This document shows, in pieces, positions 26,131 to 39,279 of a DNA stretch of 64,000 nucleotides. How positions within the stretch are numbered: position 1 is the stretch's first letter; each line of letters starts with the position of its first letter. The DNA is taken from contig NC_133773.1 in assembly GCF_003597395.2 (NCBI RefSeq), positions 67,291,531 through 67,355,530 of the forward strand. The letters are read 5' to 3'. A program made the translations under genes and the position numbers. Under the pieces are notes generated by a model, which searched no databases, had not been told where the DNA came from, and saw only the letters and a program-made list of their open reading frames with translations. Source of the DNA: Chelonoidis abingdonii (taxonomy: Eukaryota; Chordata; Testudines; Testudinidae).

Positions 26131-26834
26131 TGGAGGATGACCACTCAAAAATAACTTGAAGGGACAACCTGAGAGGTCGGAGGAGAACGAGGAGAAGACA
26201 GTGTCTTGCAAGCCAAAGGAAGGGCAGATGTTAAGGATACTATTACTGATTTCAGTTGAGGTTCTCCCTGAGTAAGGAATACAGGAATGGGGCTTTATAT
26301 GCTGACAAAGGCTTTGAACATTTTGGACTGGTTTTCAAAACCAGAAGCCTAAATCTGGACTCCAAAAACCACAATTAGGCACCTAAACAGATGCTTTAAT
26401 CTCTAAAAAAAATAGAGAAGCCAATGATTCTCATGGAAATTAATTGAAGCTCAACACTTAAGTCTTTTATTTTTAAAAACAAATGTGGTGGGTTTTTTTT
26501 GAAGTTTTATTATACTTAATATTTTTTCAGAGAAATAGAGCTGCAAACACGTTTTTGCAGATTGTACAGTATAATGATTATGTTGCTATTTAAAATTACA
26601 TTTTTTATAAATACCTATTGTACAAATAGCATGGTAACAATGTGCATTAACAATATTAAGAGAAAAAATGTTTGGTTTTGTATTATTCTCTGTAATAAAT
26701 ATTATTTATGTAGGATCATTAAATACTGTGATTATATTTTATTTTCCTGCAATCTTATATACAGAAGGAAAGCTATTGACGAAAACATATTGCCTGCGCT
26801 ATCTACTATTGTATTCAGCTGTAATATAAAGTTA

Positions 26835-27029
<195 letters not shown>

Positions 27030-27609
27030 CTACAGGGAAAGATTAAAAACAAGGTGATCATAATTACTTCAGTAGCATTACAATAATTGTGTTCTTCACC
27101 TTGGCAACAGAGCTGATGCAACTATTAAACATCTACATTTCAAACCAGAAGATGTTGGAGAAAATTGAGTAACTTCAGATAGGCATTGGTGGTATACATA
27201 AGAGCAGACTTTGGGGTTAATATTTTACTATAGCTCTGCTTTCGTATGTGCCTTACCTGCCCTGCAGTTCATCTTAAGTAAAAGGAAATAACACTTTTCT
27301 TTTTGTAACTCATTAAACCTCAAAATTAGCATTAGTATACTTTCTATTGCAGCTAATTTTTACATTCAATTATGGTAGTTATGGGGGAGAGGTTAGTTTT
27401 GCCTCTACCTGTTCACATGGAAAAAACAAAAACACATCACTGCCCAATGTATGTAATATTTTAAAGTAGCAAACTAAACAACATGTTGCAGGAATAAGAT
27501 AATATTTATCCTTGGATGTTATACAGAAAAGAAGTTTATTTTTCATGAAGTTTGCTCTCACTGTTAAATTACATCTAGTTCCACTTTAATCAGTGGACAG
27601 GTTCCACAG

Positions 27610-27790
27610 GATTAGGATACAGTTTGGAAATCAGAAGCCCTAGGTTTGTTTCCCCACTGCCAGGTTCCCACTGTATACAAGTCATTACTTTTCTCCTTCT
27701 TAGTTTCCCCAACTGCAAAATGGTGAGGACAATATTTACTTTTTATCATAAAGTGATGTGAAATCTTTGGAATAGAAGCGCCAAGTTTAA
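27610..27790 (+). mobile_element. MIR-like SINE, sense
   Basis: In order: AATCAGAAGCCCTAGGTTTG (B-box side), a CACTGCCAGG segment, ACAAGTCATTACTTTTCTCC, TTAGTTTCCCCAACTGCAAA and ATGGTGAGGACAATA. This is the usual MIR order (GTTCGAATCC, CCACTT-type core, CAAGTTACTT, CTCAGTTTCCTCATCTGTAAA, GGGGATAAT). Heavily diverged. Confidence 0.65.
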
Positions 27791-30064
27791 AACATTAGTT
27801 TTAGTAACAAGACATAACCGCAAATTTACAACAGGAGGTTAACAGTTATGACAATTATTTGGCAGAGTTGTAGCAATGCAACTATTGCAACATATTCAAG
27901 TTTTCCTTGTTATGTTTCATGTCTTCAAAGATTGATAACTTTAACATAAAAGTCATATTCCTCTCTATGTTCTTCATATGTCCCATGGATTTTAAGGCAC
28001 TGAATACAAACCCGGCTAGGTCTGTATTGTTTTATTAATTGACATGATTTATTTTGGCAAATATATTTCCTGACCTTTTTTTTTTAATTTTGCTAATGCA
28101 GTGTATGTTTTTGTGCTGCACTGTTAAAGTGATTATGTTCCTTTTTTGTGTATTTAAAGAAAGAGAGGGAGCCTATTTTTGTAACACACAATAAGTTAAT
28201 TTGAACTAAAACGTTTACATATTAAAATGCCTAAGTGCTTGTTACCTAATAGCATATGTAGTTGTTTTGCATTATTCTCCAAGATAGCTTCTGTTGTCTG
28301 ATATGTAATTCAGCACCAAGAAATACAATGGAAATTAAATTAGAGTACAGAACATTTTGAAAAAAAATGTATTCTTTCCACTTTCCCAAATACAACAAAG
28401 ACTTTCAAAGCCTAGAAACCTGCAACAACAGAAGACAATATAGGTTGGTGGGACTACAGCAATCTTTCCTAAAGCAATCAACAGTTGAAAGGTTTGAATG
28501 TACATACATAGAAAAACAAGTATCAAATAGGCCTCTGATTGACTAGAACTGTGCTAAAAACAAAGCTGCTAGTGATAAATGGATTTGTATCCCTCATTAG
28601 GGTCAAGTACAGTGTCATGAAAGCAATAAATTTGTAAACATTAATTTTCAAACTAGGATGAGTTATTGGGCCAGATTCTCAGCTCCACTTGTGCACCACT
28701 TAAGTTGGTGCAAAGTGGACACATTTGGGCTGCAACTGTCTAATGGTGCTGGGTAATTCTCATAAAACCAGTTAGGGTGACTCCGATATCAATTGTCCCC
28801 ACTTCTTGTCATCAGAAGAATATGCTTGGCAAGGCGTATCTCCATTCCACTCTTTCGATACTCAGTTGGCATATGGCCACTTACGTCAGGATTAGACTAA
28901 GACCCTTGAGAATCAGGAAGCAGTAACCTGATGAATATCCATCTCCCCTCTGTGCTGAGTGTATTTCAGTGTTGGAGAGAATCTCTGGCCAATCTTCTTT
29001 AATGGATCTTTGGCATTGTGTGTGAGGGAGGGGGACATTTTAAGAGAGGTGGAGGAGAATAGATAACTAAGAGTTCCTGCAAGATGCTGCAGTGACAAGT
29101 TTAGAGTTGTCTATGGGAGCCAAAAAGTATCAAACCAGCTATTTTGTTTAATCACGGAGGAGACTGAATCTTCATTCTCATTAATGAAAGGTAAATGCTG
29201 ACACCATGATTGTTCTCTTAAAAATCCAGTTCAGATAACAGGATATTAGAGTGCCATAAAACATGCACTTAAAATACACTGAATGCCACCCCAGCGAGAA
29301 ATCAACAGCAGATGATACCAGAACAAAAGCAAGTTCTAGTACAACAATCAATCAAAGGCAATTATTGACGAGTATAAGAGCTGATCAAAGAGAGACAATT
29401 ATGTAATGAAGAGCTAGGTGCTATTATTGCTGTTAGTAATTGCATATAGAGTACAATGAAAGTGCAAATTGCCCATTTTCAGAAGCATCTGTTACAGCAA
29501 TTATGAGAGGTATTAACATTTTTAGTTCAATCTTAGGGTTTTGTTTGTGTAGCAAGAGCTGTGCATCTAGTGACATCCTGGACTTTTTTCTAAACTGCAT
29601 CTAGTCATGACATGGAATTATTACTCTTGGATGTGACCCACATTGTCATTTGTGCCTTTGTATCTGAAGATTAGATTATTGCTTGATATTATGTATAGGG
29701 CTATAATTTACTTCTACTTGAAAACTGAGAGTGGTGTAGAAGACAGTGTCTCACTTGTCACTTTACATATCTTGCTATGAATACATGACAGTAGTACTCA
29801 GTAATCTGCATTGGCTGCTTGTTGATTTCCAGGTGGAATTTAGTAAACTGGTGCAAGCTGTATGGTATACGGATGATCATTTATAATATTATTGATACCA
29901 AGATTACAAAATTGCAATGAATTTTATACACGATATGCCATGTAAGATATCATTAGAAAAGTTATGATTTGCTAAATATGATGAGCTTATTTATATGTCT
30001 ATATCATCTCTGTATCATGAGTTATAAAAATGTGCATAAATTGATATCTCACACTTGTGCTGTG

Positions 30065-30535
30065 CATGTAGGCAGGGCCAGCTCCAGGTGCTCTGGAGCC
30101 TGGGAGGCACTCTGCTGGTTGCCGGGAGGGCGGCAAGAGGCTCCGGTGGACCTCCCTCAGGCATGCCTGTGGAGGGTCCGCTGGTCCCGCGGCTCCAGTG
30201 GAGTATCCGCAGGCATGCCTGCGGGAGGTCCACCGGAGCCGCGGGACAGCGGACCCTCCACAGGGATGCCTGTGGGAGGTCCACCGGAGCCGCGGGACCA
30301 GTGGACCCTCCACAGGGATGCCTGTGGGAGGTCCATCAGAGCCACGGGACCAGCGGAACCCTCTGCAGGGACACCTGCAGGAGGTCCACCAGAGCCGCGG
30401 GACCAGCGGACCCTCTGCAGCCACATCTGCAGGAGATCCACCGGAACAGCGGGACCGGTGAGCAGCAGAGCGCCTCCCGCAGCGTGCCACCGTGCTTGGG
30501 GCGGCAAAATGGCTAGAGCCAGCCCTGCATGTAGG
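30065..30535. mobile_element. Non-autonomous hAT-like element carrying a 52-bp minisatellite
   Basis: The element spans 30073-30527 (455 bp) between perfect 8-bp target duplications CATGTAGG (30065-30072 and 30528-30535). Terminal inverted repeats are CAGGGCCAGCTCCAG at the left and the complement of CTAGAGCCAGCCCTG at the right. The 8-bp duplication and CAGGG ends fit the hAT superfamily. The interior is a very GC-rich array of a 52-bp unit (unit starts at about 30263 and 30315, with diverged units on either side) built on GGAGGTCCACCGGAGCCGC. Its left part is in inverted orientation. The array creates long open frames on both strands, up to 253 codons, with Gly/Pro-rich repeats; these are not genes. 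Confidence 0.88.
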
Positions 30536-32484
30536 TGACACCCTCAGAAAGACAGGCATCATCACTCTCCAGCCTGCTTGATGGCCCAACAATAAACCCA
30601 TTGAGAGAAGCCAGAGGCTATGCAGGACTTTTAGGAACATACCTATGGACAGGGGATTCCAAATACTTTTCCATGCCCATGTGCTGTGAGCATGTGTTTG
30701 GGACAAAGGATGTACAAGCCAAATGACAGAGAATAAAAAAAGGCAGCTGCATGACCACACGTTCCAGGATCTCCATGTGGAAGATACACTGACACCCAGT
30801 AAGCTAGAGATATATAGTCTATTGTTTTAACACATCTTTTTCTTTGAACTACTTTGGTTCCAGTTAAATAATACTTTGCTTTAAGAAGATTGTCAGGTCA
30901 CTGGTTACCACTGTCATTGCTCTTGGAGGGAAGAGGACTGCAGGTACTTAACTTAAGTCAGGCCTGTGAAGTAATCACAACTGATAAACAGGGCACTGCA
31001 GCTCAGGGTCTAGTCTGACAGAGAGAACCATATGGCTCCATCCTGAGAGACAGGTGAAAGCTTGAGACTCAATACCTGAGAGGAGATGCACTTGAAGAGA
31101 CCAGCAAGGGTCAGAGGGGCAGTTTTCACTTGACTATTTTCTGCTATTACGTCCTTTCCCTCCTTCCCTCTACTCTAACTATTATCCTCCTTTCACTACT
31201 GACTGTCTTCATCCACACCTACCTATACACCAAGCTGACACCAACCCATCCCCCTATCAGTTCAGACATCACCCATGTCCCCATGTCTTCCTCCCACTGC
31301 TCAGAAGCTTCCTCTTAGGTAAAAATATCCCCCTCCCACAGCACAGAATTCTTCCCCACATACTTTTTTTACCCAGCTTCCCAAAGCTCAGAGCAAACCC
31401 TGCATCTCTTCCCAGATCTCAGAAACCCCTGGCTTTCACAGAAACTTACCCCAAGCTCAGAAACCATCTACCTATAAGGTCAGAAAAACTCTGTTCCGGT
31501 GCAGAGGTCTTCCCCATACTTCCTAACCCAACCTCAAACTCAGAATTCTAGTTCCACAGAAACAGGATGGGAGGGGAATACTGAATTATTGGTACTTAGC
31601 CTCTGAATGATAGCGCAGCAAACTCCATCTTTGCTTATCATGCATAATCACCACACAGGCAAAAAGTAGGATCTCTCAGTTACACCTCTGGAACTCCAGT
31701 GGGGTTTGATGAAAAAGGGATAAGCAAATATGGATAAGTATATATCATTTGACCTGTAGAATCTTTGGTACTAGTGATGATCCATAAGAAGAAAAGGACC
31801 CAGCATGCCTCTCAGAGCCCAAGTGAGTTTGTAGGGCTGGTAGTTAAGGGGAAAAAAATGTGTGTGTGTAAATTGTGCACATTTAATGTGACACACAAAC
31901 AAAAAAAATAATTCTAACTGTTCCAGAGTACTTTTTCAGAGTAGAACCAGGCTTTAAAAAGGTATCCACTCCCTGTGCTCTCACTTTGTTCTTTTATCTG
32001 GTTAATGGGATTTGGCTTTTTTTTTTTTTTGTAATTACCTATATATTTTGCTGTGTTGTGCACTTTACTTCAATAACTGGTCTGCCTAGTCCCCCCCCCC
32101 CACACACACACCTTTTAGTCTGGGATTTGTTGCTTTCTGCTAAAATACAGGCCTTTCAACAATCTTTTTTTCCTCATCTGTCACAGTCCTGGTCCTTTGA
32201 GGCAAGAAATGCTTCTAGGGTTCACTGGAGTATGGTGGGTTCTGTGTTTGGTTTTTTATAGGTTAGAGATTTTGTGCACAGAGATTTAGCACAGAGTTAC
32301 TTGGAGTCAGCTGATCCTTGTTGTCATATGTAGGTTTTTTTATTTTTGTTTTTTTGTCATGAATGAAAGAAAAGAACATTAGAATTGTTTAAATATGCAA
32401 CATATCCTTTTAGCAAGACCTTACCAGAGGACCTCCTCTCTTCATTACATAGAGTATGTTCTCTGTGAACATTCACAGTTGAAT

Positions 32485-32899
32485 GTTGCTAGTAAGGCTG
32501 GCCAGAAAACAGGAATTCTGTAATTTTGATATTTTCATTCCAATGCAGAATGAAAACACGACCATTCAAAAATTTATGGAAGGGGGGAACCTCACAAGAG
32601 AACCACCTCACAACAGCCAATAGCCCTGTGGTTTAAGGCACTCATCTGAGGTATGGGTGCCCCAGGTTCAAGTCTATCCTGAGAATCAGGCAGAACAAGG
32701 ACTTGAACCTGGTGTTCCACATCCAAAGTGCTCTGATCACTGGGCTATTGTGGGATATGTCTTTCACTCAAAATTCTATACTGTATCTGAGAAATTGTCA
32801 TTGAAACCAATGCATTTCTGTGAAACATTTCAGTTTCAACAACCTGGCATGTTTTAATAGGAAACACACTGAAACATTTTGATTAGCTCTAGTTGTTAG
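32485..32899. mobile_element. Non-autonomous hAT-like element with paired tRNA-like segments
   Basis: The element spans 32493-32891 (399 bp). It is flanked by 8-bp duplications GTTGCTAG (32485-32492) and GTTGTTAG (32892-32899), with one mismatch. The ends TAAGGCTGGCCAGAAAAC and the complement of GATTAGCTCTA form diverged terminal inverted repeats. The centre has two tRNA-like segments head to head. The first contains CAGGTTCAAGTCTATCC and the second, inverted, GGACTTGAACCTGG; both hold a GGTTCAAGTC polymerase III B-box-like motif. No coding capacity. A diverged relative lies at 15690-16085. Confidence 0.72.
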
Positions 32900-35225
32900 T
32901 TAAAGTCTGCAATGTATTATGAGGTTCACTGGACCGGAGTCTCCAGCTCTAATGCAGATTATAGAAAGACATCATTGGAGTGAAATTCAGACATTACAGT
33001 AACGTGACTCAGGCTGCTGCCATTCAAAATAGGCCGGAGCACCTGCTTGAGTTTAAGCAAGAACACATAGCTGAAGCAATTTTATATTCTCTGGTTAGCA
33101 GTTGCCTTAAGCCACTATATAATTGGCTACTATAACTTTTGTAAAACTTAGAATGATTTTTACTCACATGGTATCTGTATCCAGGGGAAGAAAATTCCTA
33201 CATTAAACCCAGAGCTAGAGCTTCTCAAAAATGTGCCTATTGTGTTGATCAGTTTAACTCTGCCCTTCTGTGTATTTTAATCATTTGAAGCAATGTCAGG
33301 AAGTTCACCAATATCATAGACCCTCTCTTATCCCCACTGTTCCATGAAATTGTGACTTCTGTTTTAAACATGGAGATGACAAGCTATTCTACCCTAACTT
33401 GTCATACTCTGTATGCATGTACTTAAAATTCATATTGAGTAAAAGATAATATTCTAGAAGTACCAAACAGCACTGAATAAAGGACACAGCTTTATGTAAT
33501 GATCACTGATTAGTTTTGACTGTACACATTGTCTTATTTCCTGAGTGTGCCAATCTATTATTAGGTCTTTTCATTATTATTTCACGTGAGATAATGTTAT
33601 ATTTATGAAGAAAGTACATCTTAGAATTTAGCATTCAGCTGGATTATTCAAGCAAACAAAACTTAGTCTGTCAGCAGAAAATCTCTCCAGACAAACTTTG
33701 AGGTTTGATACTTATATTCTTTCTCTTGCTTGGCTCTATGAGGTAATAAACCCCTTTGACTGATATTTTCTCCTTGCTAGCTTGGTCCATATTATCAAGG
33801 AGTGGTTGTTTAACTAAATGGAGGCACTGAGGATCTTTAAAAGAGCCATAACAGAGGGAGAGGAATAGAAAACAGGCTGCTCTTTCCTACTGCTTATACA
33901 CTATGGCTAAATCAATCACGGGATTTAATTTTACTGGGACTGTGCCATTTTTCCATATGATATCCCAGGAACTTCTTTTGGGATGCATGAAGTATCCCAG
34001 TTTTTCATATCATCAATCAAAATGGTAGTGGGGGGGGGTGTTTGTTTGGTTGTTTTTTTTTAAATATGTAAGTACAATATAAATGTTCATGGCATATTAT
34101 TACATCAAATAGAATTTTCCCTGTGTTACCAGAAAAAAAATGTGCTCTGAAAAAACAAACAGATGTCACTGTTGAGTCAGAAACTGGTAATAGTACCTCA
34201 GCACACATGAAGGGTGGGCAGGGGAAGAAGGGGAACCATTCTATTATCTTTTAAAGGAAATTTAAGGTTTTATGACCTGAAAAAAAAAAAGTTGTTACAA
34301 AAGTTTCCCAGTTTTTGAACCTAAAATTATTGTCATCTTAAGCATAGTGTGTTCATGGTAACTACTTTTGAAATATAAACTATTAGAACTTCTAAAATTA
34401 AATTGATAATCTCTTTCATTATTTTTAGCACACAAAAGGATTGTGATATTCGACTGTTGTTTTGAAAATCATGATTCTTAAAAGGCCTTGTATACTGCTA
34501 AGGGAATTGGCATTTAAGCACGTGTGTGATGAATATCAATTAAAGGGATGCTATTAAACTAAAAAAAAAAATTACAATAAATTTTCACTTAATTATGTTA
34601 CTGACAAGAAACCTAAAGAAATATTTGTTTTCTAATTGGTTGTTTTATCATCTTTAGATTTTCAGTTTGTTTTCATGTGCTAATCCCTATGCAGATGGAA
34701 GGAGTTTGTGAACACTTCCTGGTCCTTGATTATGTGTGGTTCTAGAAGCAACTGACTTCCACCCTATACAATAAAGAGGAAGTGTGTATAAAGAAAGCAG
34801 TTTAACTCCAATCTGTGTGTAAATTCATGTATAAATTTTATTATATTATTAAACTATTGTTATATTACTTTCTTAAAGTGTATTTATGGTTTCTGTATTT
34901 CCTATTTGCCCTCACAAACACTGATCCTTTTCCTCAGTTACAAAACAGTACCTTACTTTAAAAACAAACCAAAAAGAAGAAACCCCTCTCATCCCATCCT
35001 GCCAAATCTCCCCCTGCAAAGATACCACAGGCAATGCACACAAGATGTCCTCCAGTATCTCCTCACACAATATACAATATTCTAGAATTTTTGCAGAAGT
35101 GGCATGCATCAGAGTTTCGGAAACAATCTCCTGCAGACATACAGGATTTCAAAAAGGGAGGACCTGACATATGGCATGTTGGAGGACTGCCATGGCACAA
35201 TATTTAGTAGGGCTATTGGCCTGGT

Positions 35226-35241
35226 TCTCTCTCTCTCTCTC
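35226..35241. repeat. (CT)n microsatellite
   Basis: An uninterrupted run of eight CT units in intronic DNA. Similar short CT runs occur at about 57501-57515 and 58650-58662. Confidence 0.8.
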
Positions 35242-35689
35242 AACCTGAAGGGTTAAATTTTCCTAATCTTCCATGACCTCTCCAAGAGCAACTCCTTTTC
35301 TTATATGAAGTCCTGAAGACAGTAGTAACACAGAACTGAAGCGTTCCAAAATGAGCTGTTGTGAGTTAGACTGCACACTTCTACACTGGTGTTTTTTGTG
35401 GCCTGTGTTAGGAAAATCAAATTAAATAATCACCATGGTTCCCAGTGGCCTTAAAATAGGATTTCATGGATTACAAATTACTTCAAAACATCAACCTGGC
35501 ATGTGTACCTACTTTCTAAAACTCCACATTTGGAGCAAAAATAATGAAAAGACGAAACATACGGGGGGAAAAAAGATGGCTCACAGGACATAGTTTCACG
35601 CATTATTTTGAAATAGAAAATTTGAGTTGATTAAAATGAATTACTAGCATAAACATACACAAAATAATATTTCTATAATATTCTAAAAA

Positions 35690-36795
35690 TCTGGACCTAA
35701 ACCTACAGGAAATTGTGTCAAACCAACCTGATATCATTTTTTCATGGGAGGAAGTGGTAGACATGGTATATCTTGACTTTAGTAAAGCTTTTGATACTGT
35801 CCCACACGACCATTTCATAAATAAAACAGGGAAATGCAACCTAGAGGGAGCTACTATAAGGTGGGTGCAAAACTGATTGGAAAATCATTCCCAGAGCATA
35901 ATCATCAGTGGTTCAGAGTCATCTCAAAGGGCATAAGGAGTGGGGTCCTGCAGGGATTAGTTCTGGGCCCAGTTCTGTTCAATATTTTCATATATGATTT
36001 AGATAATGGCATAGAGAGTTCTCTTGAAAAGTCTGCGGATGATACATAGCTGGGAGGGATAGCAAGTGCTTTGACAGATAGGATTATCATTCAAAATGAT
36101 CTAGACAGAAGGGAGAAATGGTCTGAAGTAAATAGGATGAAATTCAACAAGGATAAATGCAAAATACTCCATTTAGGAAGCAACAATCAGTTGCACATAT
36201 ACAAAATGGGAATTGACTGCCTAGGATGGAGTACTGAGGAAAGGGATCTGGGGTAATAGTGGACCACAGGCTAAAAGAAGCAAACATCATTCTGGGATGT
36301 ATTAGCAGGAGTGTTGTAAGCAAAACATGAGAAGTAATTCTTCTGCTATGATTAGGTTCCAACTGAAGTATTGTGTTCATTTCTGGGCACCACATTTCAG
36401 AAAGGAGGCGGACAACTTGGAGAGAGTCCAGAGAAGAGCAGCAAAAATGATTAAAGGGCTAGAAAACATGACCTATGAGGGAAGACTGAAAACATTGGGT
36501 TTGTTTAGTCTGGAAAAGAAAAGACCGAGAGGGGATGTGATAACAGTTTTCAAGTATGTAAAATGTTATTAAAAGAAGGAGGAAGAAAAAATGTTTTCTT
36601 AACCTCTGAGGACAGGACAAGAAGCAATGGACTTAAATTGCAGCAAAAGAGATTTAGATTGGGCATTAGGAAAAACTTCCTAACTGTCAGGGTGTTTAAG
36701 CACTGGAATAAATTGCCTAGGGAGGTTGTAAAATCTCCATCTTTGGAGATTTTTAAGAGCAGGTTAGACAAAGACCAGTCAGGAATGGTCTAGAT
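35690..36795 (+). mobile_element. CR1 LINE reverse-transcriptase portion, left of a hAT insertion
   Basis: Sense CR1 fragment, 5'-truncated within ORF2. Frames contain VDMVYLDFSKAFDTVPHD (about 35757-35810), the [16 protein letters not shown] motif at about 35940-35990 (consensus PQG changed to LQG), and KSADDT at about 36028-36045 (FADD changed to SADD). Later come [39 protein letters not shown] and [19 protein letters not shown]. The reading frame is broken several times, including a stop directly after ADDT. The element continues at 37445 after the insertion. It is younger-looking than the CR1 at 5860 but still inactive. Confidence 0.9.
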
Positions 36796-37452
36796 CAGTC
36801 GTTCTCAAACTTTCTTTTTCGCGGACCACTTGAACGTTGCTGAGGGTTTTGGAAGACCACTTAATCTTTCCAAATGTTGTATGGATCATTAGCTAACTAT
36901 TGTAAAGCACTTTGGATAAAAGTGCTATATACAAAAACCTTTAACAATGTTTTTTTGTTGTTCTGCAAATGAAAGCACATAACTCATATTTTAATACCAA
37001 TAGTTTTACCTTTCCAATGCAATGGATGTGCCCTCTTTCCTCTGCCGCGGCAGCCCCCTGAGCTGGGGCTGGGAAGGAGCAGGGGGTCTCTCCCCTGCCA
37101 CAGCAGCCACAGAGCTGAGGTTGGAAAGGAGGGCCGTCTCTTCCTGGCAGCCGCAGCCCTGAAGCTGGGGAAGGTCACTTTTTTCTCTGGCCACTGCAGA
37201 ACTGCATGTCCCAAATTACTCTCATTCCCTCTTTTTACCCCACTGCCCCCTCTCACCTACCTCCTATTCCCCCCAAGGCCATCACCTCACCTTACAAAGT
37301 GCATCTTCGCCAAGGCCCAGCCACCTAATTAGTGGAGCAACCCCTACACGGCTCCACTAATTAGGTGAGTGGCCCTTCATTCTCTCATGTGCAGCCACCC
37401 AGGTGTGCACCTTAGAGGGAACTATCACAGTTTGAGAACCTCTGGTCTAGAT
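36788..37452. mobile_element. Non-autonomous hAT element inserted in CR1
   Basis: The element spans 36796-37444 (649 bp) between perfect 8-bp target duplications GTCTAGAT (36788-36795 and 37445-37452). Terminal inverted repeats are CAGTCGTTCTCAAACT and the complement of AGTTTGAGAACCTCTG, typical hAT ends of the CAGNGGTTCTCAA type. The left interior is AT-rich, with GCGGACCACTTGAACGTTGC near the start. The right interior is GC-rich (37020-37200) and yields chance open frames. No transposase is present. The duplicated target is the CR1 GGTCTAGATAA sequence, so the insertion is younger than the CR1 copy. Confidence 0.92.
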
Positions 37453-37530
37453 AATTAGTCCTGCCACTAGTGCACAGGGCTGGACTAGAAGGCCTCTTGA
37501 GGTCCCTTCTGGTTCTATGGGTCTATGAAA
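37445..37530 (+). mobile_element. CR1 LINE 3' end, right of the hAT insertion
   Basis: Resumes the CR1 3' UTR with GGGCTGGACTAGAAGGCCTC and TTGAGGTCCCTTCTGGTTCT, ending in the TATGGGTCTATG-type tandem 3' signature. Together with 35690-36795 it makes one 5'-truncated CR1. Confidence 0.9.
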
Positions 37531-38409
37531 GCAAATCTACCTATAAACAGCATAGGGATCATACATTATCTGCTCTCTCTCAAAGAACATTTGCTGAACA
37601 TATATAACTCCAGCTGAAATCAATGGGAACTGAGAAGGCTCAGCAAGTCTGAGAATTGGCAGACAAACTTTCTGTTACTCTAAATGAGTGAATCCATTTA
37701 AATTGGTTGAGCTGTGTCTGTTTATACCAGCAGATGATTTGGCCTTAACGCCTGCCTCCCTCTTCACAAGTCTGAGTATACAATAAGGATTGAAGTTTTA
37801 CACAAGAGATAAATAAATGGTAACAGCTATTGCCCACTGCTGTTCTATGCTACAAATATCCACCAGCTCTGTGCTCTCCAAATGCTGCAGACAGAGTTAG
37901 GGCTGCTTTTTGGCTCTGTCTGGCTGGGGGAAAGTGTCACTTGCTCAGGACTGAAGAGTTGGAGATATCACTTAGTCCTCTCTAAGAAAGTAATGATAAA
38001 TCCAACAGATCTCATAGCACCATCACCAACCAGGGGAAGAAGAGAGTAGAATAGTCAGTCCCTGGACATTAACAGAGAAAGGGACTCTCCTTCTAGCAAC
38101 ATTTCTCGCTGAAGTGTGCTAAGGACCATCCCTTCTGAATCAATGATGAAAACAGACATGAAAATAGAAGTTGGATGGCATATATTGGGAGACATGGTTA
38201 TGAAATTTGAATCCCAATTTAGAATACTGACTCTTGAAGGCCATCTACTGGAGCATTTATTGGGTTGTGACATTACCAAGTGTGACAAATTAATTTTTTG
38301 GACAATCAAATCTCCACTTTATGACCAAAAATGACTTCTTTTTACTAAAATGTCTGAGTTCTTTGATAGTGCGGCTCCTTATGAGATGGTTTATTTTAGA
38401 TACTGGGTG

Positions 38410-38505
38410 GGATTTTCAGAAGTTCCTAAGATTTTTAGGAGCACAAATCTCATTCACTTTCTACAGAGTTTGTGCTCCTAAGTTACTTAGGAACTTTTGA
38501 AAATC
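38410..38505. repeat. 96-bp near-perfect palindromic repeat
   Basis: GATTTTCAGAAGTTCCTAAG at the left is mirrored by CTTAGGAACTTTTGAAAATC at the right. Inner arms TTAGGAGCACAAA and TTTGTGCTCCTAA also pair. It could fold into a long hairpin. It is probably a MITE without coding sequence; no clear target duplication is visible. Confidence 0.7.
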
Positions 38506-39279
38506 TTATGCATATTCTGATATCTCATGAATATTTATATAATATTCCTGTTTGTGCTGATCAAGCTTCACAAAATAAAAACTAATGTGCCATCTGCATA
38601 GTCCACCTTTCTACCTACTTGCTGACTTTTCCACTAAAGGTATTTTTTTTCCTATCTTGGCTAGGTCTATCCCATCTGTTTTTGTTTTTGTTTTTTCTTC
38701 CCAGTCTTGCTGTGTCTTTGATTTCACTGGTACTACTCACTGGAGTGTTCGTAATATAGGAACATTGTTTCACAACATTTAGTGGAAATTTAATTAAAAG
38801 TTTCTTTACTTTTTAAAAATAATGAGAAAAAAGTATTTTTCAAGCTTTGTGCTGTGAGTTGATCTCTCATTTTATTATTATTTTTATATTGTTATACACT
38901 TCAGTTTATTTAGGCAAAGTTATCTAGCATTCCCCCAGTATGCTTTGAGCATATTTTCCCTATTAGTCAGATTTAACAACTGCTCATGTACTGTTTCAAC
39001 ATTCCTCTGTAATAATTACTCCATCCTCATAATCATAAACTATAGGTTAAGCTAGTATGAACTTAACACAGCATGTTCCATATGAATTCTGGAAAAATAT
39101 AACCGAGTGAAAAGCTGTACGAAAGCTTTCCCATCATTTTCATCCTCAGCATGCCACCTATCACAATAAAAGCAATGCCTTCTGTCTGTAGCCATGACTC
39201 AAGAAACCAGCCACTTCTGAAACCTTTTCTATCAAGTTCTGTTTAACTGAAACTGTTCAGAAAAACATTTTGGGTTGAA

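Noticed and set aside
29969..30760. Long open frames on both strands (up to 253 codons) with Gly/Pro-rich repeats
   Set aside because: They are produced by the GC-rich 52-bp minisatellite inside a hAT-like element. All strands and frames stay open because the unit lacks stop codons. No homologous protein domain is seen.
37020..37200. GC-rich patch as a possible promoter CpG island
   Set aside because: It lies inside a hAT element with exact target duplications, so the composition is explained by the transposon.
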